The notes: a model not told the origin generated them from the letters alone. Positions 15,498 through 23,861 are shown, counted from the stretch's first letter. The stretch: DNA of 45,714 nucleotides from Streptomyces zhaozhouensis (GCF_900230195.1 NZ_OCNE01000030.1:1-45714), one strand, 5' to 3'. Translations and numbers: made by a program.

Positions 15498-16454
15498 TCA
15501 GCCCCGGTCGGCCGTCTCCGTCCCGCGCGTTCCGTCCGGGGCGGCCGTGTCCGTCCCGTCCCCGTCGAGCAGGGCGCGGGTGGGCGGGTCGGCGCCCTCC
15601 CGGGCGCAGGTGAGCGCGGCGCACCGGGCGCAGCGGGCGAGGACGCCGGCGAGGACGGCGGGGTCGGTGGGGACCGCGCCGCGGGCGGCGAGGTCGTCCA
15701 GCAGCGCGGACTGGAAGGCGTCGCCGGCGCCGACCGTGTCGACCACCGCCACCGCGGGCGCGGGCACGTCGACACGGTCCGCGGCGGTGAGCCCGAACGC
15801 GCCCTCCGCTCCCCGGGTCACCACGACCAGCTCGGGACCGAGCGCGCGCAGCGTCTCGGCGGCCTCGCCGACCGCCAGGTCGGGGTAGAGCCAGGCCAGG
15901 TCCTCGTCGCTGGCCTTCAGGACGCGGACCTCGCCGGCCAGCCGTTCGGCGAGCGCCCGGTAGGCGGTGCGGTCGGGGAGCACGGCGGGCCGCACGTTGA
16001 GGTCGGCGACGACAAGGCGGCCCGACGCACGCTGGGCGGCGGCCAGTTGGAGGACGCGGGAGGCGCCGGGCTCGACGGCGACGGCGAGCGAGCCGGTGTG
16101 CACCACGGCGGTGTCCTCGGGCAGGTCGAGCGCGGACGGCGCCCAGGAGGTGAGGAAGTCGTAGTGGGCGGAGCCGTCCCGCGCGAGGTAGGCCAGCGCC
16201 ACGGTGGTCCTCGCCGGCCCGCCGGTGGGCAGCCGCACCACGTCGACGCCGGTGCCGGCGAGATGCTCGGCGACCAGGGCGCCGGGCGGGTCGTCGCCCC
16301 AGCTGGTGAGGAGGGTGACGGGGCGTTCCAGGCGGTGCAGGCCGACGGCGACGTTCGCCGGGCTGCCGCCGGGAACGGCGCGCGCCTCCCGGGAACCGGT
16401 CCGCCACAGAAGATCCACCAGGGCCTCGCCGACCACGGCGACCCGAGCCGTCAC
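15498..16454 (-). CDS. PfkB-family carbohydrate kinase (fructokinase-like)
   Basis: The product is 318 aa, a ribokinase-fold sugar kinase. Seen: VAVVGEALVDLLW, the PfkB signature 1 region GGSPANVAVGLHRL, VVADLNVRPAVL, LKASDEDLAWLY and the anion-hole and catalytic motif DTVGAGDAFQSALL. Fructokinase is the nearest functional label by eye (GGSPANVA plus DTVGAGDAF), but substrate is not certain. The start is GTG 16454; a GTG two codons upstream (16460) is possible, as the GGAGGGAG RBS fits either. The C-terminus after RCARCAALTCAREGADPPT is a hydrophilic tail rich in Thr/Asp/Gly. It is divergent from the membrane protein gene. Confidence 0.88.
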   Translation of the reverse strand: MTARVAVVGEALVDLLWRTGSREARAVPGGSPANVAVGLHRLERPVTLLTSWGDDPPGALVAEHLAGTGVDVVRLPTGGPARTTVALAYLARDGSAHYDFLTSWAPSALDLPEDTAVVHTGSLAVAVEPGASRVLQLAAAQRASGRLVVADLNVRPAVLPDRTAYRALAERLAGEVRVLKASDEDLAWLYPDLAVGEAAETLRALGPELVVVTRGAEGAFGLTAADRVDVPAPAVAVVDTVGAGDAFQSALLDDLAARGAVPTDPAVLAGVLARCARCAALTCAREGADPPTRALLDGDGTDTAAPDGTRGTETADRG

Positions 16455-16693
16455 GTGCACGCTCCCTCCGGCCGGCCCGACCCTCGGGCGCGGCATCGGC
16501 CCATCCTGCGCGGCGGACGCCGGGCCGGGCAAGTGGCTGACCTGGCGCGGGGACCGACGGCCCGGCGCGTCAACCCGTCGCGCGTGTGGGGGATGTCGCG
16601 GCGTGGGCGCCGCGCCCCCGGGTACGGTGACGCGCAGTGGCGTGAGGGCGCGGCCGGTGGGGGCCGGGCCGCCGGCCCTAGCGAGGGAGTGGC

Positions 16694-17443
16694 GTGGCGA
16701 CGGGGTTCACCGTGGACATAGCCAGCGCGGACGGGATGCGCACCGCCGAGTGGACCGTCGGCGAGGAGTTCCTGATCCGCCGGAACGGGCGCGGCGAGGA
16801 CGCCGAGCCGGCGGCCCGCGTGCGGCTGCTGGCGCCCGAAGGGCAGGAGACCACGGCGGAGTTGGCGGCGTCCCTGGCGGCGCGCCCGGTGACGGTCGCG
16901 GAGGTCGAGGAACGGCTGCGGCTGCGCGGCGGCGGTCTGCCGCACCCGGTGCTGGCGCTGACGGACCAGGACGGGACGGCGCTGGCGACCGTGCTGCCGG
17001 AGGAACGGGTGCCCTGGCCACGGCGGTTCCGGGTGAGGGACGCCGAGGACCGGCCGCTCGCGGAGATCCGTCACGCGCCGGCGCGGTTCGGCCGCCGCTG
17101 CGAGTGGCGGATCGAGCCGGCCGACGGCGGCGATCCCTATGTGGGGCGGCGGGGTTCGGTGGGCGGCTGGCTGGTCTTCGCGCTGGCGTTCCCGCTCTGG
17201 CTGGTGATCTTCCTCGGCTGCCTGCTGCTCTCGCTGGTGACGTTCGGTCAGGTCTCGGAGATGGTGGTCTGGGGCTATCCGCGCAGCGTGATCTGGCGGC
17301 GGCGGGGCGCGCCCCCGGGGTCGCGGGCGCTGACCTTCGGTCATCTGCGGACCGACTACCACCACGATCCACGGCAGTTGGACCGCCGGCTGGCCTACGC
17401 CCAGGCGGCGCTGCACTACTTCGACGCGATGCACCACGACTGA
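16694..17443 (+). CDS. Membrane-anchored protein of unknown function
   Basis: The product is 249 aa with no family I recognise. Residues 1-150 are soluble and beta-rich, with two similar halves around RVRLLAPEGQETTAEL and FRVRDAEDRPLAEIRH that recall tubby/LURP-like or scramblase-type repeats. One long hydrophobic stretch near residues 155-185 (WLVFALAFPLWLVIFLGCLL) is probably a hairpin or single membrane span. The tail is His/Tyr-rich (RTDYHHDPRQLDRRLAYAQAALHYFDAMHHD). The GTG at 16694 follows GAGGGAG. A -10-like TACGGT is at 16623-16628. A strong terminator follows. Confidence 0.75.
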   Translation: MATGFTVDIASADGMRTAEWTVGEEFLIRRNGRGEDAEPAARVRLLAPEGQETTAELAASLAARPVTVAEVEERLRLRGGGLPHPVLALTDQDGTALATVLPEERVPWPRRFRVRDAEDRPLAEIRHAPARFGRRCEWRIEPADGGDPYVGRRGSVGGWLVFALAFPLWLVIFLGCLLLSLVTFGQVSEMVVWGYPRSVIWRRRGAPPGSRALTFGHLRTDYHHDPRQLDRRLAYAQAALHYFDAMHHD

Positions 17444-17465
17444 CGGTCCGTCACCCGCCGTGCGC

Positions 17466-17516
17466 ACGGGGGCCGTCGGGGCGCACGCGGCGTGCGCGTT
17501 CCCCGACGGCCCCCGT
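17466..17516. terminator. 16-bp-stem bidirectional terminator
   Basis: ACGGGGGCCGTCGGGG (17466-17481) is perfectly complementary to CCCCGACGGCCCCCGT (17501-17516). The 19-nt loop contains its own CGCAC/GTGCG mini-stem. It separates convergent genes ending at 17443 and 17533. Confidence 0.88.
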
Positions 17517-17532
17517 CGTCTCCGGGCGCGGG

Positions 17533-19095
17533 TCACCGGCCGGACTGGAGCGCCCCCCAGGTCGCGGGGCCGACGACGCCGTCCGCGTCCAGGCCGCGGT
17601 CGGCCTGGTACTCCTTGACGGCGGCGCCCGTGTTCGGGCCGAACTGGCCGTCCACGTCCACGGTGCGGCCGAGGGCGGCGGTCAGGGCACGCTGGAGGCG
17701 GGAGACCGCCTCGCCAGAACTGCCCTCGCGCACCGTGGTGGTGGCGCCGGCGGACAGCAGCGCGGTCCAGGTGCGCGGGCCGACGACGCCGTCGGCGTCG
17801 AGGCCCTTGGCGGTCTGGAAGCCGCGCACGGCCGCCGCGGTGCTGGGGCCGAACTGCCCGTCGACGGTGCCCGCGTTCTGCCCGTTCTGGTTGAGCAGGT
17901 ACTGGAGCGCGGTCACCTGGGCGCCGGTGGAGCCGTCCCTGAGGGTGTCGTAGGCGGGGAAGTCCAGCGCCGGAGGACCGGGCTCGCCGGGGTCGCCGGG
18001 GTCGCCGCCGACCAGTTCCATGTAGTAGTCCCAGTCCCAGTGGGGGCCGGGGTCGGTGTGGTCGTTGCCCGGCACCTCGACATGGCCGACGATGTGCTGC
18101 CGGTCCAGCGGGATGCCGTGCTTGTCGGCGAGGTGGCGGGTCAGCGCGGCCGAGGAGCGGTACATGGCGTCGGTGAACCAGGAGGGCTCGTCCACCCAGC
18201 CCTCGTGTTCGATGCCGATGCTGTACGGGTTGCCCGACCTGGCGTGCCAGGCGGTGTCCCGGTCGCGGACGGACTGGGTGACCTCGCCGTCCGAGGAACG
18301 GATGGTGTAGTGGGCGCTGACCTGCGCGTCCGGGTTCTGGAACCAGGCGATCGAGCCGGCGTAGGAGCCCTGGGTCACATGGATGACCACGGTGTCGATG
18401 GCCTCGGTGCGTCCGGTGGCGAAGTTGGCCGAGTGGGCGGGGGCCCACAGCGCCGGCGGGTAGTCCTCGCTGAGGGCGCCGATGTCGGCCCCGGCGTACT
18501 CCCCGCGTTCGGGAGCGACCGTGGTGGGGTCGACGGTGACCGTTTCCTCGCCTCCGACGACCGCACTGAGCCCGTCGGCGAGCAGTTCGTAGACCGTGTC
18601 GGCGTAGAGCCTGGCGGTGGCGTCCTGCTCGGCGCCGCCGTAGCGGGCGACGACGGGGTACCAGGCGTCGAGGTCGGCGCGGTCCGGGGCGGTGAGGCCG
18701 AGCGCATCGGCGTACGCGCGTAGAACGGCCGCGCCGCCCTCGATGTTGGCCGCCGTGTCGGTCCGCAGCTCGGCCGCGTCGAGGCCGGTGGCCTCGGCGG
18801 CGGCGTCCAGGGTGCGGTGGCCGGGGTTGTCGACCAGGTGCATGACGCCGTAGCCGCGGGCGTGGCTGGGGGCGCCGTCGTGGTCGTTCAGCCTGGTCTC
18901 TCCGTAGCCGACGGCGACGAGCAGGTCGCGGGGGACCTGGTAGGCGTCGGCGGCCTCGGCGAAGGCGGCGTTGACCGGGTCGGACGCCCGGTCCTGGGCG
19001 GCGAGCGCCGGGGTCGCCGCCGTGAGCAGGCCGGCGAGGGTCACGCCCGCCAACGCCAGGGTGCCGTGTCTGTGGGGGGCAGATCGTCGAAACAC
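17533..19095 (-). CDS. Secreted cell-wall hydrolase: lytic transglycosylase-like + amidase + two PG-binding domains
   Basis: The product is 520 aa. After a Sec signal (about residues 1-32, LALAGVTLAGLLTAATPALA) comes a transglycosylase-like segment (about 40-110) with VAVGYGETRLNDHDG and GYGVMHL. An N-acetylmuramoyl-L-alanine amidase 2 domain (about 225-365) has zinc/catalytic landmarks VVIHVTQGSYAGSI, SAHYTI, WHARSGNPYSIGIEHEG and GHVEVPGNDHTDPGPHWDW. Two PG_binding_1 repeats end the protein (about 390-445 and 455-520), each with DGQFGP and GLDADGVVGP. It should act in the cell envelope on peptidoglycan remodelling during growth or sporulation. The GTG at 19095 follows GGAGAAGC. A -35 TTGACA promoter candidate lies upstream. 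Confidence 0.9.
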   Translation of the reverse strand: MFRRSAPHRHGTLALAGVTLAGLLTAATPALAAQDRASDPVNAAFAEAADAYQVPRDLLVAVGYGETRLNDHDGAPSHARGYGVMHLVDNPGHRTLDAAAEATGLDAAELRTDTAANIEGGAAVLRAYADALGLTAPDRADLDAWYPVVARYGGAEQDATARLYADTVYELLADGLSAVVGGEETVTVDPTTVAPERGEYAGADIGALSEDYPPALWAPAHSANFATGRTEAIDTVVIHVTQGSYAGSIAWFQNPDAQVSAHYTIRSSDGEVTQSVRDRDTAWHARSGNPYSIGIEHEGWVDEPSWFTDAMYRSSAALTRHLADKHGIPLDRQHIVGHVEVPGNDHTDPGPHWDWDYYMELVGGDPGDPGEPGPPALDFPAYDTLRDGSTGAQVTALQYLLNQNGQNAGTVDGQFGPSTAAAVRGFQTAKGLDADGVVGPRTWTALLSAGATTTVREGSSGEAVSRLQRALTAALGRTVDVDGQFGPNTGAAVKEYQADRGLDADGVVGPATWGALQSGR

Positions 19096-19509
19096 GCTTC
19101 TCCGTTCGCGGTCGCGGATGCCGGCGCCCTCGTGGGTGCGGACGCGCGGCGGAACCTACCCTCATCCCGAGCCATGGCCATGTCAATGACGCGCGTCGAC
19201 TCACCCGCCATCAACTCCGCCGGTGCGTCGTCCGGGTGACGTCGCCTCACCTCCCGACCCGACCGCCCCGAGGGCTCGCCGCCGGGGCCCGGTGTGTCCC
19301 CTCGCCGTCCGCCGGGCCCCGGCGTGAGCATCGAGGTCGTCGCGCGTTCCCTCGCCCATCCGTGGCCGCGCGGACTCTTGACCTGCCCTCCGGCCGGGAA
19401 GCGTTCGCAGAGCGCCCCGGGCGTCCGCGTACGCGCACGGGCGCCGGGAGAACGCGCCGCGCGGCAAGGCGCGCGGAACGCAGGCACGCACTCGCACAAA
19501 GGAGCAGAC
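19096..19509. other. Divergent intergenic region, amidase / alpha-beta hydrolase
   Basis: This 414-bp gap holds the amidase promoter candidate near 19158-19186, a lone TTGACC at 19378-19383 on the plus strand without a matching -10, and the hydrolase RBS AAAGGAG (19498-19504). The hydrolase frame stays open upstream to 19294 but without an RBS. No other gene is supported. Confidence 0.45.
19158..19186 (-). promoter_or_regulatory. Promoter candidate for the cell-wall hydrolase
   Basis: On the minus strand TTGACA (plus 19181-19186) is followed after 17 bp by GAGGGT (plus 19158-19163), or after 22 bp by TAGGTT. The -35 is perfect and the -10 approximate. The 5' leader would be about 55 nt. Confidence 0.5.
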
Positions 19510-20454
19510 GTGGAACAAGGAACGCCGACCACGCCCCCACGCGCCGACTTCCACACCGCCAGGGACGGGGTGCCGATCGCCACCTACCACTGGGCGCCCG
19601 ACCACGGCGGACGACCGCACGCGGTGGTCCAGATCGTGCACGGCGCCGCCGAACACGCCCTGCGCTACGACCGGTTCGCCCGCGAGCTGGCCGCGCACGG
19701 CTACGCCGTGGTGTCCTCCGACAACCGGGGCCACGGCGCGACGGCCGCGCACACCGGCGGGCTGGGCGCGGTGGGCGCCTCCGGCTGGCGCTCGACCGTG
19801 GAGGACCTGCGCGCGGTGGGCGACCGGGTGCGCGAGGCCCACCCGGGCGTGCCGCTGGTGATGCTGGGTCACAGCATGGGCTCCCAGCTGGCGCGGGACT
19901 TCGCCCAGGAGCACGGCGAGACGCTGCGCGGGCTGGTGCTCAGCGGCACCTTCCGTTCGCTGCCGGGGTGCGAGCCGACCGGGGCGATCGCCGCGCTCCA
20001 GGAGGAGATCGAGCACGGCGGCCGGGACGCCCCCTCGACCTTCGTCCCCGACCTCTTCGCCGCCTTCAACGACCCCTACCCCCACCGCACCGGTTTCGAG
20101 TGGCTCAGCCGCGACCCGGCCGAGGTGGACGCCTACGTGGCGGACCGGCGCTGCGGCTTCGCCTTCGGCGCCGGGCTCTCGCTGGACTGGGTGCTGGGCG
20201 TGCGCAAGATCAACGATCCCGAGCAGCAGGCGCGCGTGCCGAGGGACCTGCCGGTCCATGTGGCGGTCGGCGAGCAGGACCCCTGCCACAGCGGGATGAG
20301 CCTGGTCTACGAGCTGCTGGAGGACTTCCGTTACCACGGCACCCGGGAGCTGACCTGGCGCGCCTACCCGGAGGCCCGGCACGAGATCCTCAACGAGACC
20401 AACCGGGACGAGGTCCAGGCCGACCTGCTGACCTGGCTCGACGACCACCGCTGA
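19510..20454 (+). CDS. Alpha/beta hydrolase, monoacylglycerol lipase-like (S33 aminopeptidase superfamily)
   Basis: The product is 314 aa with a lysophospholipase/monoacylglycerol lipase-type fold. Seen: oxyanion region QIVHGAAEHALRYDRFA, the SSDNRGHGAT block, nucleophile elbow LGHSMGSQLA (Ser), GLVLSGTFRS, Asp in VAVGEQDPCHSG and the C-terminal catalytic His in PEARHEILNET. There is no signal peptide, so it is probably cytosolic. The GTG at 19510 follows AAAGGAG with 5-nt spacing. Substrate is likely a lipid ester, as inferred from the family. The next gene is 134 nt downstream on the same strand. Confidence 0.9.
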   Translation: MEQGTPTTPPRADFHTARDGVPIATYHWAPDHGGRPHAVVQIVHGAAEHALRYDRFARELAAHGYAVVSSDNRGHGATAAHTGGLGAVGASGWRSTVEDLRAVGDRVREAHPGVPLVMLGHSMGSQLARDFAQEHGETLRGLVLSGTFRSLPGCEPTGAIAALQEEIEHGGRDAPSTFVPDLFAAFNDPYPHRTGFEWLSRDPAEVDAYVADRRCGFAFGAGLSLDWVLGVRKINDPEQQARVPRDLPVHVAVGEQDPCHSGMSLVYELLEDFRYHGTRELTWRAYPEARHEILNETNRDEVQADLLTWLDDHR

Positions 20455-20588
20455 GCCGGCGCGTGGCGGGAGCGGGCGTCGACATTCGGACAGTTGTGTG
20501 CGCGGACGGCTTGATGAACCGTCAACTACCGTACGGCGTGCGAGGATGCGGCCCTGTTGTACAGGTACGAGGAAGAAGAGAGGTTCGC

Positions 20589-21404
20589 ATGGCCGGAGCC
20601 GAGGACGTCACCACCCGTGAGGTGGACGTCAACGTGCCCAGCGTCGCACGCATATACGACTACGCCCTGGGAGGGAAGGACAACTACGCGGTCGACCGCG
20701 AGGCGTTCGACCAGCTGGAGAAGACCGCGCCCAGCACCCGCCCCCTGGCGGTCAACAACCGCCGCTTCCTCCAGCGGGCCGTGCGGATCCTCTCCGAGGA
20801 CTACGGCATCCGGCAGTTCATCGACCACGGCTCCGGCCTGCCGACCCAGGACAACGTCCACCAGATCGCCCAGCGCAGCGACCCCGACGCCAAGGTGGTC
20901 TACATCGACAACGACCCGATCGTGCTCGCGCACGGCCGGGCGCTGCTGGAGGAGAACGCCAACACCGCCGTCATCCAGGCGGACTTCCGCGACACGGACG
21001 GGATCTTCGGCCACCCGGACCTGGTGCGGCTGATCGACCCGGACGAGCCCGTCGCGGCGCTCTTCGTCTCGGTGCTGCACTGCATCCCCGACGAGGACGA
21101 CCCGACGGCACTGGTCCACAGGGTCGCCGACCGGCTGGCGCCGGGGAGCTTCCTGGTGATGAACCAACTGGTCAGCGACGACCCGGTGTTGCGGGACGAG
21201 GCCACCGCGTTCATGAACGCGGCCACCCAGGGGAACTGGGGACGTGTCCGCGAACAGGCCGACGTGCGCCGCTACTTCGAGGGACTTGAGCTCCTCGAAC
21301 CGGGGCTGTGCGAGATCAGCACCTGGCGCCCGGACAGCGACCTCGGGCCCAAGCAGCAGACCGAGGAGTGGATCGAGTACGGCGGAGTCGGCCGCAAGCG
21401 CTGA
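20589..21404 (+). CDS. DUF574-type SAM-dependent methyltransferase
   Basis: The product is 271 aa of the actinobacterial DUF574 (Methyltransf_19) family. Typical elements: VPSVARIYDYALGGKDNYAV, QFIDHGSGLPTQDNVHQIAQ (modified motif I), VVYIDNDPIVLAHGRALL, VAALFVSVLHCIPDEDDP, GSFLVMNQLVSD and the final TEEWIEYGGVGRK. Substrate is unknown. Streptomyces carry many copies, often next to HTH/DUF397/ATPase genes as here. The ATG at 20589 follows GAGAGG with 5-nt spacing. An 11-bp-stem terminator follows. Confidence 0.9.
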   Translation: MAGAEDVTTREVDVNVPSVARIYDYALGGKDNYAVDREAFDQLEKTAPSTRPLAVNNRRFLQRAVRILSEDYGIRQFIDHGSGLPTQDNVHQIAQRSDPDAKVVYIDNDPIVLAHGRALLEENANTAVIQADFRDTDGIFGHPDLVRLIDPDEPVAALFVSVLHCIPDEDDPTALVHRVADRLAPGSFLVMNQLVSDDPVLRDEATAFMNAATQGNWGRVREQADVRRYFEGLELLEPGLCEISTWRPDSDLGPKQQTEEWIEYGGVGRKR

Positions 21405-21448
21405 ACGCCGCCTCAGGCGCCGGGCGCGGCCGGCGCCGAGCATGACCG

Positions 21449-21475
21449 CGGGCCGGGGAGGTGCTCCCCGGCCCG
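21449..21475. terminator. Bidirectional hairpin terminator
   Basis: CGGGCCGGGGA (21449-21459) and TCCCCGGCCCG (21465-21475) form an 11-bp perfect stem around GGTGC, between the convergent methyltransferase and HTH regulator. Confidence 0.8.
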
Positions 21476-21548
21476 TTGCCCGTGCCCGCGTTCCGTTCGT
21501 GCCCGCGCCTCGCGCGCGAGGGCGTCCGGCCTCGCGCCGGGGCCCGCC

Positions 21549-22475
21549 TCAGGACGGCCCGCCGTTCCCGTCGAGCCCGGTCAGCACCCGCTCCAGGGTC
21601 TGCGGCGTCCTGCCGTGCGGCTCGGCCGTCGCGCACAGGCTGTCCATCACGGCCAGGTAGTCCTCGACGTCCTCCCGCTTGTCCAGGTAGAGCGCGCTGT
21701 TGAGCTGCTCCAGATAGACGATGTCGGGCAGGTCCGGCTCCAGGAAACGCAGAATGGTGACCGGTCCGCCGGCCGCGGCCAGCCCGCCGATCCTGAACGG
21801 CGCTATCTGGAGCGTGATGTTGGGCCGTTCGGCCATCTCCCGCAGATGCCGGATCTGTGCTCGCATCGCCTCGACGCCGCCCATCGGGCGGGTCAGCGCC
21901 GCCTCGTCGACCACGGCCCACAGCCGCGGCGCGCCGTCCCGCAGCAGCAGCTTCTGTCGCTCCAGACGGAGTTCGACGCGTCGGTCGACCTGACGGTCCG
22001 TCGCGCGCGGGTTGCCGAGCCGGATGCAGGCCCTCGCGTAGTCGGCGGTCTGGAGCAGACCGGGCACGAACTGGACCTCGTAGGTCCTGATCAGCGAGGC
22101 GGCCTCCTCAAGGCCGATCATCGTCTCGAACCAACTGGGCAGCACGTCGCCGTACTTCTGCCACCACCCCGGCGAACTGGCCTGCTTGGCCAGGGCGAGG
22201 AACTGCCCGCGCTGCTCCTCGTCCCGCACTCCGTAGAGCGTCAGCAGGTCGGCGATGTCCCGCTCCTTGGCGGCGACACGCCCCAGCTCCAGACAACTTA
22301 TCTTGGCGTGCGAACCACGGATGGCGTCTCCCGCCGCCTCCCGCGTGATTCCACAGCCCTCCCGGAGTCGACGCAGATGAGTGCCGAGCACGATCCGCAG
22401 AACCGTGGGCCCACCCCTCGGATGAGTGAGCAGGTCCCTCACCGAATGGGCCGGTCCCTGGTGAGCTGACGTCAT
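21549..22475 (-). CDS. WhiJ/AbaA-type XRE helix-turn-helix regulator with DUF5753
   Basis: The product is 308 aa. The N-terminal HTH_31/XRE domain (about 25-85) reads LGTHLRRLREGCGITREAAG...SHAKISCLELGR. DUF5753 (about 115-290) contains LPSWFETMIGLEEAASLIRT, VQFVPGLLQTADYARACI, LWAVVDEAALTRPMGG and the D-IVYLEQLNSALYLDK end. This family, with WhiJ and the abaA-locus regulator as examples, modulates development and antibiotic production together with a DUF397 partner. The ATG at 22475 is preceded by GGGGAA. Its partner DUF397 gene lies upstream on the same strand with a 200-nt gap, rather than downstream and overlapping as I would expect. Confidence 0.9.
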   Translation of the reverse strand: MTSAHQGPAHSVRDLLTHPRGGPTVLRIVLGTHLRRLREGCGITREAAGDAIRGSHAKISCLELGRVAAKERDIADLLTLYGVRDEEQRGQFLALAKQASSPGWWQKYGDVLPSWFETMIGLEEAASLIRTYEVQFVPGLLQTADYARACIRLGNPRATDRQVDRRVELRLERQKLLLRDGAPRLWAVVDEAALTRPMGGVEAMRAQIRHLREMAERPNITLQIAPFRIGGLAAAGGPVTILRFLEPDLPDIVYLEQLNSALYLDKREDVEDYLAVMDSLCATAEPHGRTPQTLERVLTGLDGNGGPS

Positions 22476-22675
22476 GTGGGTTCCCCTGAGCTGTTGAATT
22501 AGCGCTCAAGTGTTGCACTGTTCGGACGGGGCGTACAGTCGCCCCGACCACACCCACGGTGACACATGGGGCCCTCACCACGGGCGAAGCGCTCGCTCGG
22601 GGGACGGGACCGGCACCGGCCGGCCCCGTCACGTCAACCGTTGTCCGAACGGTCCGCCCCCGGGGGCAACCTCGT

Positions 22676-22912
22676 TCAGTCCACGAGGTCGTCGAAGTCG
22701 CCGTCCCTGGCGCCCCGCACGAACGCGGTCATCTCGGCCTTCGTGTAGATCAGCGCCGGACCCTTCGGATCCCGCGAGTTCCGCACCGCGACACCTCCGT
22801 CGGGCAGCCCCGCCACCTCGACGCAGTTGCCGTTCGGGTTGCTCCGCGCGCTCTTCCGCCAGCTCACACCGGGGATCTGAGTGGCCGACACACCGTTCAC
22901 GAACTCAGGCAT
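22676..22912 (-). CDS. DUF397 small regulatory partner protein
   Basis: The product is 78 aa. The family core SWRKSARSNPNGNCVEVAGL, VAVRNSRDPKGPAL and the terminal FVRGARDGDFDDLV are all present. DUF397 proteins act with WhiJ-type HTH regulators, probably by direct contact that alters operator binding. The ATG at 22912 follows GAGGAG with 5-nt spacing. It is divergent from the HATPase gene across a region holding a 12-bp iteron array, and precedes the HTH gene. Confidence 0.92.
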   Translation of the reverse strand: MPEFVNGVSATQIPGVSWRKSARSNPNGNCVEVAGLPDGGVAVRNSRDPKGPALIYTKAEMTAFVRGARDGDFDDLVD

Positions 22913-22996
22913 CCGAACTCCTCGGCTTGTGGGGTGCCTTCACCGCCCACCGTCGTTCCTCGGGGCGGCCTTCCCCGATAGTGCCCCAACTCCTAG

Positions 22997-23068
22997 TGTT
23001 CTTGCATCCGTTCTTGCATACGTTCTTGCATCTGTTCTTGCGTTCGTTCTTTCAGATGTACTTGCAGG
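22997..23068. repeat. Six tandem 12-bp iterons
   Basis: Consecutive 12-mers in exact register: TGTTCTTGCATC, CGTTCTTGCATA, CGTTCTTGCATC, TGTTCTTGCGTT, CGTTCTTTCAGA and TGTACTTGCAGG. A decayed seventh unit (GATACTCTGAGT) may follow. Copies 1-3 are nearly identical and later ones diverge. The array is notably AT-rich for this genome. Each unit carries a -35-like TTGCAT or TTGCAG. It fills the divergent promoter region between DUF397 and the ATPase and is a good candidate for a multi-site operator of the neighbouring HTH regulator. Confidence 0.9.
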
Positions 23069-23090
23069 GATACTCTGAGTACCCCAGGAT
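23062..23090 (+). promoter_or_regulatory. Promoter candidate for the HATPase gene
   Basis: TTGCAG (23062-23067), inside the last iteron, is followed after 17 bp by CAGGAT (23085-23090). Transcription would start about 50 nt before the ATG at 23145. The overlap of the -35 with the iterons suggests repressor or activator control. Confidence 0.45.
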
Positions 23091-23144
23091 AGACTCTGCG
23101 GAGTCACCGCCAGGGTCATCTTGAACACCCGCGGAGGTCGGTTC

Positions 23145-23774
23145 ATGTCAGCTCTCCCCTACGCCTCGATGGCGCCCCTCGCCGCTGCCGGGCGGCGGGC
23201 CACATCCGCGGACGTGGCGGGCTTCGCGACGTTCCCCCTGGCGGGCGAGCCGGGCGCACCCAGATCGGCGCGCGCGCTGACCCGCGCGACGCTGACCGAC
23301 TGGGGACTGGGCGAGCTGGTCGGCGACACGACGGTGGTCGTCTCCGAGCTGGTGACCAACGCCCTCCGCTACGGCCTGCCGGCCGGCACCCGCCCGAGCC
23401 CGCTGCCGCCGGCCAGCGAGGAGCAGCCCCTGCTGCTCAGCCTGGTGCACTGCGAACGCTCGGTGCTCTGCGCCGTCTTCGACCCCGGTCAGGACGTGCC
23501 GCTGGTGCGCAGCCCCAGCCCCTGCCAGGAGTCGGGACGCGGCCTGCACGTGCTGGAGGGCCTCGCGAGGAACTGGGGCTGGACGACGCCCGACCGGCAC
23601 GGCAAGGCCGTGTGGGCACTGCTGGCGGCGGAGGAGCCGGTCGACGAGACGTCCACGACACCGCAGTGGGAGCCGCTGAGCCGACTGCTGTTACTCCTCG
23701 AACTGCTGAGCGGCCCCTCCTGGTTGAAGGCCCTCGGCTCCACCTCAGGCGCGGTCACCTCCCGCGCCAACTAG
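23145..23774 (+). CDS. HATPase_c ATP-binding protein (anti-sigma/AbaA-locus type)
   Basis: The product is 209 aa, a GHKL ATPase fold of the RsbW/SpoIIAB-like serine kinase type common in Streptomyces. Seen: N box VVVSELVTNALRYG, LVHCERSVLCAVFDPG (G1-like D), and the G2-like ESGRGLHVLEGLARNWGW followed by GKAVWALL. The C-terminus LLLLLELLSGPSWLKALG is a hydrophobic tail beyond the ATPase domain. The ATG at 23145 follows GGAGG with 7-nt spacing; a TTG at 23121 is less likely. It completes the HTH/DUF397/ATPase trio seen at abaA-type loci. Confidence 0.9.
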   Translation: MSALPYASMAPLAAAGRRATSADVAGFATFPLAGEPGAPRSARALTRATLTDWGLGELVGDTTVVVSELVTNALRYGLPAGTRPSPLPPASEEQPLLLSLVHCERSVLCAVFDPGQDVPLVRSPSPCQESGRGLHVLEGLARNWGWTTPDRHGKAVWALLAAEEPVDETSTTPQWEPLSRLLLLLELLSGPSWLKALGSTSGAVTSRAN

Positions 23775-23855
23775 GCCGCGCGGCACGCCCCAGCCGCGAG
23801 CCCCGGCCCGTCCGGGCGGCTCCGATATGCGGAAACACCACCCCGGGAAGCTTGG

Positions 23856-23861
23856 TATGGT
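23856..23861 (+). promoter_or_regulatory. -10 element of the tRNA-Leu promoter
   Basis: TATGGT is a strong -10, 39 nt before the mature tRNA. Only a poor -35 (GAAACA, 23832-23837, 18-bp spacer) is seen. Confidence 0.45.
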
